7,671 nt of DNA. Origin: Candidatus Roizmanbacteria bacterium (GTDB lineage: Bacteria > Patescibacteriota > Microgenomatia > GCA-001788215 > 2-01-FULL-40-14). Below, one piece after another: positions 5,197 to 7,671 of this stretch (position 1 is the stretch's first letter; each line of letters opens with the position of its first letter). Under the pieces are notes generated by a model. It searched no databases. It was given only the letters and a program-made list of their open reading frames with translations, and had not been told where the DNA came from. The stretch covers positions 1-7,671 of the forward strand of contig JACQMD010000054.1 in the NCBI GenBank assembly GCA_016203755.1, written 5' to 3'. The position numbers and the translations under genes were made by a program.

Positions 5197-6477
5197 ATGG
5201 TTTCCGACTATACACTCGAACAACTGCACAATAACCTTCGCGTTCTGACTATCCCTATGGACACTGCATCGGTCACCGTGTTGCTTCTTATCGGTGCCGG
5301 GAGCCGGTATGAGGAGAAAGAAGAAGGCGGTATCTCGCATTTTCTTGAGCACATGGCATTTAAAGGGACAAAGAAGCGTCCGGTGACGCGTATGATAGCG
5401 CAGGAGATTGAAGGCATGGGTGGCGTGTTCAATGCTTATACGGCCAAAGAATACACAGGATACTGGATGAAAGCACAGTCAAAACACATGCCCAAAATGC
5501 TCGATATTCTCTCTGACATGCTTCTAAGCTCTCTTTACAAAACTGAAGAAATCAACAGAGAAAAAGGCGTCATTATAGAAGAAATAAACATGTATGAGGA
5601 TAGCCCTATTCGAAAGGTTGGAGAAGTATACGAGTATCTGCTGTACGATGATACGCCCCTGGGTCGTGACATTGCAGGTACGAAAGGAACAGTGTCTTCC
5701 TTCACCCGACGAAACTTTTTAAGCTATATGCAAAAGCTCTATGCGCCCGGCAATGCAGTACTGGTACTTGCAGGCGGGGGAGTAACTGATAGTAAAAGCC
5801 TGGCAGAAAAGTTTTTTGGATCATGGCAAAACCATGAAGTAACCTCATATGAGAAAGCAGTTGATGTTCAGAGCAAGCCCGCATCCCGGATAGTTACGAA
5901 AAAAACAGAGCAGACACACTTGTGTGTGGGAGTTCGGGCATTTTCGAGAAACGATCCACGTCGATACATACTAAATTTGCTGACGGTTATTCTGGGGGGA
6001 GGTATGTCTTCGCGGCTATTTACTGAAGTGCGTGAGCGGCGCGGGCTTGCCTACTATGTAAAAAGTGATGTTGACCGCTTCCATGATGTTGGGTATTTTG
6101 TGACGCAGGCTGGAGTTGAGACGAAGAAAATGGAGGAAGCAACGAAGGTAATACTTGAAGAATACAAGAAAATTCAAAGTTCAAAATTCAAGGTTCAAAA
6201 TACAGAACTCAAACGCGCAAAAGAATACGTAAAGGGTAACTTTATTCTTTCTCTTGAAGATAGTCAGGCAGTTGCCACGGTGTTTGCAAATTCAGCCCTT
6301 CTGGAGGACAAAATCAGGACGCCTCAGCAGATACTTGATGGGATTGATAAGGTGACAGTTTCTGAAGTTACGGAGCTTGCGAGAGAACTGTTTGTTCCGG
6401 AGAGGCTCAATTTTGCCGCAATTGGTCCCTTTGAAAAAGGGATTGAAAAGAAGTTGGAGAAGGTGATACAATTATAA
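5197..6477 (+). CDS. M16 family zinc metallopeptidase
   Basis: This is a pitrilysin/processing-peptidase type enzyme that degrades or trims peptides. It has both M16 half domains in 426 residues, the usual length for the bacterial short form. The inverted zinc motif HFLEH (His48, Glu51, His52) and the downstream Glu128 in KGVIIEEINMYEDSP are all present, so it should be catalytically active. The second half has the typical GGGMSSRLFTEVRERRGLAY segment, with the Arg and Tyr used in substrate binding. No signal peptide is visible, so it is probably cytosolic. A short repeat-derived stretch (IQSSKFKVQNTE, residues about 326-337) replaces the expected loop before the ERAKEY-like helix. The ATG at 5197 gives a normal family N-terminus and sits just after an extended -10 promoter. 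The gene stands alone between a small unknown gene and ndk. Confidence 0.93.
   Translation: MVSDYTLEQLHNNLRVLTIPMDTASVTVLLLIGAGSRYEEKEEGGISHFLEHMAFKGTKKRPVTRMIAQEIEGMGGVFNAYTAKEYTGYWMKAQSKHMPKMLDILSDMLLSSLYKTEEINREKGVIIEEINMYEDSPIRKVGEVYEYLLYDDTPLGRDIAGTKGTVSSFTRRNFLSYMQKLYAPGNAVLVLAGGGVTDSKSLAEKFFGSWQNHEVTSYEKAVDVQSKPASRIVTKKTEQTHLCVGVRAFSRNDPRRYILNLLTVILGGGMSSRLFTEVRERRGLAYYVKSDVDRFHDVGYFVTQAGVETKKMEEATKVILEEYKKIQSSKFKVQNTELKRAKEYVKGNFILSLEDSQAVATVFANSALLEDKIRTPQQILDGIDKVTVSEVTELARELFVPERLNFAAIGPFEKGIEKKLEKVIQL
6173..6200 (+). repeat. four tandem TTCAARR heptamers within the M16 gene
   Basis: TTCAAAG (6173-6179), TTCAAAA (6180-6186), TTCAAGG (6187-6193) and TTCAAAA (6194-6200) form an uninterrupted 28-base tandem array. 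Seven bases is not a codon multiple, so the translation differs from unit to unit. The same heptamer type occurs at 2154-2167 in the comEC lactamase-like gene. Confidence 0.85.
6443..6472 (+). promoter_or_regulatory. candidate extended -10 promoter for ndk
   Basis: TTGAAA (6443-6448) and TACAAT (6467-6472) are 18 bases apart, each matching five of six consensus positions, with TG at 6464-6465 forming an extended -10. It lies in the last codons of the M16 gene. Transcription would start near 6479, just before the octamer array, which would then be the roughly 94-base leader of the ndk mRNA. Confidence 0.45.
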
Positions 6478-6481
6478 AACA

Positions 6482-6564
6482 GGGTGATTGGGTGAATAGG
6501 TAAATGGGTAAATAGGAAAATGCAAATTACCCAGTCACCTAATCACCCATTTACCCAGTCACCT
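6482..6564 (+). repeat. octamer array with inverted second half in front of ndk
   Basis: Five 8-base units of type RGGTRAWT run from 6482 to 6521 (GGGTGATT, GGGTGAAT, AGGTAAAT, GGGTAAAT, AGGAAAAT). A 3-base spacer follows. Five units of the complementary type then run from 6525 to 6564 (AATTACCC, AGTCACCT, AATCACCC, ATTTACCC, AGTCACCT). Unit 6482-6489 is the exact complement of 6541-6548, and 6506-6513 of 6549-6556. The two arms can fold on each other in several registers with G-U pairs. The array fills nearly the whole 95-base gap between the M16 gene and ndk and ends eight bases before the ndk ATG. Confidence 0.85.
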
Positions 6565-6572
6565 AAACTAAA

Positions 6573-7115
6573 ATGGAAAGAACATTAATTTTAGTAAAGC
6601 CAGATGGGGTTGCGCGGGGACTCACCGGGGAAATCCTACGGCGGTTTGAGAAAACAGGGCTAATATTGATAGCACTGAAAATGGTACATGCTTCCAAAGA
6701 TCATATGAGTAAACACTATGGCAATGATCCGGACTGGGTTTCAGGGATGGGGAAGAAGACCCTTGAAAATTACGAGAAGCACGGTATTGACCCGATTAAA
6801 GAAATCGGAAGCAAAGATCCTCTCGAAATTGGGAAAAAAATACGTGAGTGGCTCGTGACCTGGATGGCATCGGGTCCGGTGGTCGCTGCTGTTTTTGAGG
6901 GAAATGACGCCGTTGAAATTGCCAAAAAAATGGCCGGTCACACCTTACCTGTCTATGCCGCGCCCGGGACTATCCGCGGCGATTTTTCTACAGAATCGGC
7001 AGCTCTGGCTAACGCAGAGAAACGTCCCATCCAAAACACCGTCCACATATCCGGCAATCTCAAAGATGCGGCGCATGAAATAAACCACTGGTTCCCGGAG
7101 CTTTCAAATAAATGA
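6573..7115 (+). CDS. ndk: nucleoside diphosphate kinase, long form
   Basis: This enzyme moves the gamma phosphate of ATP to nucleoside diphosphates through a phospho-histidine, making the NTP pool. LILVKPDGVARGLTGEI opens the protein as in all Ndk. GPVVAAVFEG (101-110) and PGTIRGDFS (131-139) are conserved. The active His is His158 in NTVHISGN, where most bacterial enzymes have NxxHGSDS. The protein has 180 residues against about 140-150 for typical bacterial Ndk. The extra length is an insertion of about 38 residues after HMSKHYG (around 50-90) and about eight residues before the His loop. Long forms with an H-x-SGN loop occur, to my recollection, in CPR bacteria and some archaea. No Shine-Dalgarno sequence precedes the ATG. 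The stop TGA overlaps the next start (ATGA), so downstream genes are translationally coupled. Confidence 0.93.
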   Translation: MERTLILVKPDGVARGLTGEILRRFEKTGLILIALKMVHASKDHMSKHYGNDPDWVSGMGKKTLENYEKHGIDPIKEIGSKDPLEIGKKIREWLVTWMASGPVVAAVFEGNDAVEIAKKMAGHTLPVYAAPGTIRGDFSTESAALANAEKRPIQNTVHISGNLKDAAHEINHWFPELSNK

Positions 7116-7345
7116 AGCAAAGTGGATTGATTTATCAGTATCAAAAATTCACCTTTTCTCCTGGACAACTTCGAACAATAGCAGACATTCTGGCCAACAT
7201 CGGAAACATACTTTTTGCAACGTTTGTTGTCCCATTTTTTGTTCCGACTATTGACCAACAACCGTTTACCGTGATAGTATTTGCATGGTCAGCTAGTTTT
7301 ATATTTTGGGTTGCAGCTGTTACAGTTTCTAGAAGATCATTATGA
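7112..7345 (+). CDS. small two-helix membrane protein of unknown function
   Basis: This is a 77-residue protein I cannot name. After a polar N-terminus with QKFTFSPGQLRTIADILANIG come two hydrophobic segments, about 30-46 (ILFATFVVPFFVPTI) and about 52-72 (FTVIVFAWSASFIFWVAAVTV), then a basic tail SRRSL. It therefore probably spans the membrane twice with both ends in the cytoplasm. The ATG overlaps the ndk stop as ATGA, and GGAG at 7097-7100 lies 11 bases before it. It ends in another ATGA overlap with the next tiny gene. Such overlaps on both sides strongly support translation of this frame. Confidence 0.7.
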   Translation: MKQSGLIYQYQKFTFSPGQLRTIADILANIGNILFATFVVPFFVPTIDQQPFTVIVFAWSASFIFWVAAVTVSRRSL

Positions 7346-7455
7346 GTATACTGTTAATTTATCTTATTGCCTCAATAATTTTACTAATAGCAGTAGTTGT
7401 TGTCTTGCCAACTCTTATTTATGGACCAAAAAAGGAGAAACGGAGCAGAACATGA
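7342..7455 (+). CDS. 37-residue single-helix membrane protein
   Basis: This tiny frame has MSILLIYLIASIILLIAVVV as one long membrane helix, followed by VLPTLIYG and a basic tail PKKEKRSRT. By the positive-inside rule the tail lies in the cytoplasm. The ATG overlaps the stop of the preceding gene (ATGA at 7342-7345), and its own TGA overlaps the next start (ATGA at 7452-7455). These overlaps, the absence of internal stops and the clean hydrophobic-then-basic pattern support a real gene despite its size. I know no family for it. Its function may be as a small subunit or regulator of a membrane complex; this is a guess from form only. Confidence 0.55.
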   Translation: MSILLIYLIASIILLIAVVVVLPTLIYGPKKEKRSRT

Positions 7456-7586
7456 ACGATACGATTATTATGGCTTTAACCATTTTCTTTCTGAGTCTGT
7501 CAATGTTTCTTCTGTTTTTCGTGCCGCCGTACGTTCGCCGAAAAATCGCAGAACAGAAAAAAAGACGTAAGAAAAAATCTTCATAA
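7452..7586 (+). CDS. 44-residue single-helix membrane protein with a polybasic tail
   Basis: The frame starts MNDTIIMALTIFFLSLSMFL, has one membrane helix over about residues 4-26, then PPYVRRKIAEQKKRRKKKSS, a tail with ten Lys or Arg in its last 20 residues. The ATG at 7452 overlaps the stop of the previous gene, and GGAG at 7442-7445 lies six bases upstream, a good ribosome-binding site. The same frame is open further upstream, but those codons overlap two other genes and have no such site. The gene ends with tandem in-frame stops TAATAA. The polybasic tail could bind nucleic acid, ribosomes or acidic lipids; nothing in the sequence decides this. Confidence 0.62.
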   Translation: MNDTIIMALTIFFLSLSMFLLFFVPPYVRRKIAEQKKRRKKKSS

Positions 7587-7607
7587 TAAATTTATCTTTT
7601 GCCTTCA

Positions 7608-7636
7608 TTGCATGATTTTTCCCTTCAGGATATAAT
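7608..7636 (+). promoter_or_regulatory. strong promoter of the tRNA gene
   Basis: TTGCAT (7608-7613) and a perfect TATAAT (7631-7636) are separated by 17 bases. Transcription would start near 7643, six bases before the mature tRNA 5' end. It is the best promoter in the window. Confidence 0.7.
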
Positions 7637-7648
7637 ACAGGCACTTTT

Positions 7649-7671
7649 GCTGGGGTGGCGGAGTGGACAAT
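7649..7671 (+). tRNA. 5' end of a class II tRNA (Leu more likely than Ser), cut by the window edge
   Basis: The first 23 bases of a tRNA are visible. The 5' acceptor strand GCTGGGG is at 7649-7655, U8 at 7656, the 5' D-stem strand GCGG at 7658-7661, A14 at 7662 and the GG of the D-loop at 7665-7666. The TGGCGGAGTGG pattern is typical of the long-variable-arm tRNAs for Leu and Ser. The GC opening favours Leu. The anticodon lies outside the window, so identity stays open. A strong promoter stands directly upstream. Confidence 0.75.

Noticed and set aside
6482..6564. CRISPR array
   Set aside because: The units are only eight bases, adjoining and without unique spacers, and the second half is inverted; this is a simple repeat array.
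6953..7261. Minus-strand open frame of 102 codons across ndk and the next gene
   Set aside because: It is antisense to the Ndk active-site region and to an ATGA-coupled gene, with Cys/Arg/Ser-rich composition typical of shadow frames.
7281..7451. N-terminal extension of the last small protein to 101 residues
   Set aside because: The upstream codons overlap two other genes in a different frame, and the ATG at 7452 has a GGAG six bases upstream and an ATGA overlap, which fits the pattern of its neighbours.

Overview
The window looks like a piece of a Candidate Phyla Radiation (Patescibacteria) chromosome, most likely Microgenomates-like. This is inferred from style, not from a marker gene: short AT-rich compact genes, few Shine-Dalgarno sites, ComEC split into two short genes, a long-form nucleoside diphosphate kinase, a fully retained tRNA promoter, and small direct or palindromic repeats that run into coding sequence. 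TGA is used as an ordinary stop (for example at the natural ends of the ComEC nuclease-like protein and of Ndk), so the recoded Gly code of Gracilibacteria/Absconditabacteria does not apply.

Layout. 1-2666 (+): a DNA-uptake operon of comEA (membrane anchor, SLBB, helix-hairpin-helix DNA-binding tail), the ComEC channel domain, and a separately encoded ComEC metallo-beta-lactamase-like domain. The last gene carries an apparent in-frame insertion made of two heptamer repeats and four consecutive triloop hairpins. 2698-3559 (-): an MntA/HepT nucleotidyltransferase-HEPN toxin-antitoxin pair, with overlapping genes and the only near-perfect Shine-Dalgarno sequence in the window. 3560-3671: a divergent promoter region. 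3672-5145 (+): an ATP-grasp ligase-like protein of unknown substrate and a small protein of unknown function. 5197-6477 (+): a complete M16 zinc peptidase that also carries a tandem TTCAARR heptamer run. 6482-6564: an intergenic array of five octamers followed by five inverted octamers, forming the probable 5' leader of ndk. 6573-7586 (+): ndk followed by three tiny membrane proteins, each joined to the previous gene by an ATGA overlap. 7608-7671: a strong promoter and the first 23 bases of a tRNA-Leu or tRNA-Ser gene, cut by the window edge.

How it works together. comEA/comEC would bind and import single-stranded DNA, a common trait of CPR cells that cannot make nucleotides. Ndk charges salvaged nucleotides. 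HepT/MntA is an accessory defence or stabilisation module inserted between these housekeeping blocks. No convincing rho-independent terminator, CRISPR array or transposase is visible. The most notable unexplained structures are the repeat families that have entered two unrelated genes without breaking their frames, the octamer inverted array before ndk, the ndk-linked chain of tiny membrane proteins, and several candidate promoters placed so that transcripts would start at the start codon.
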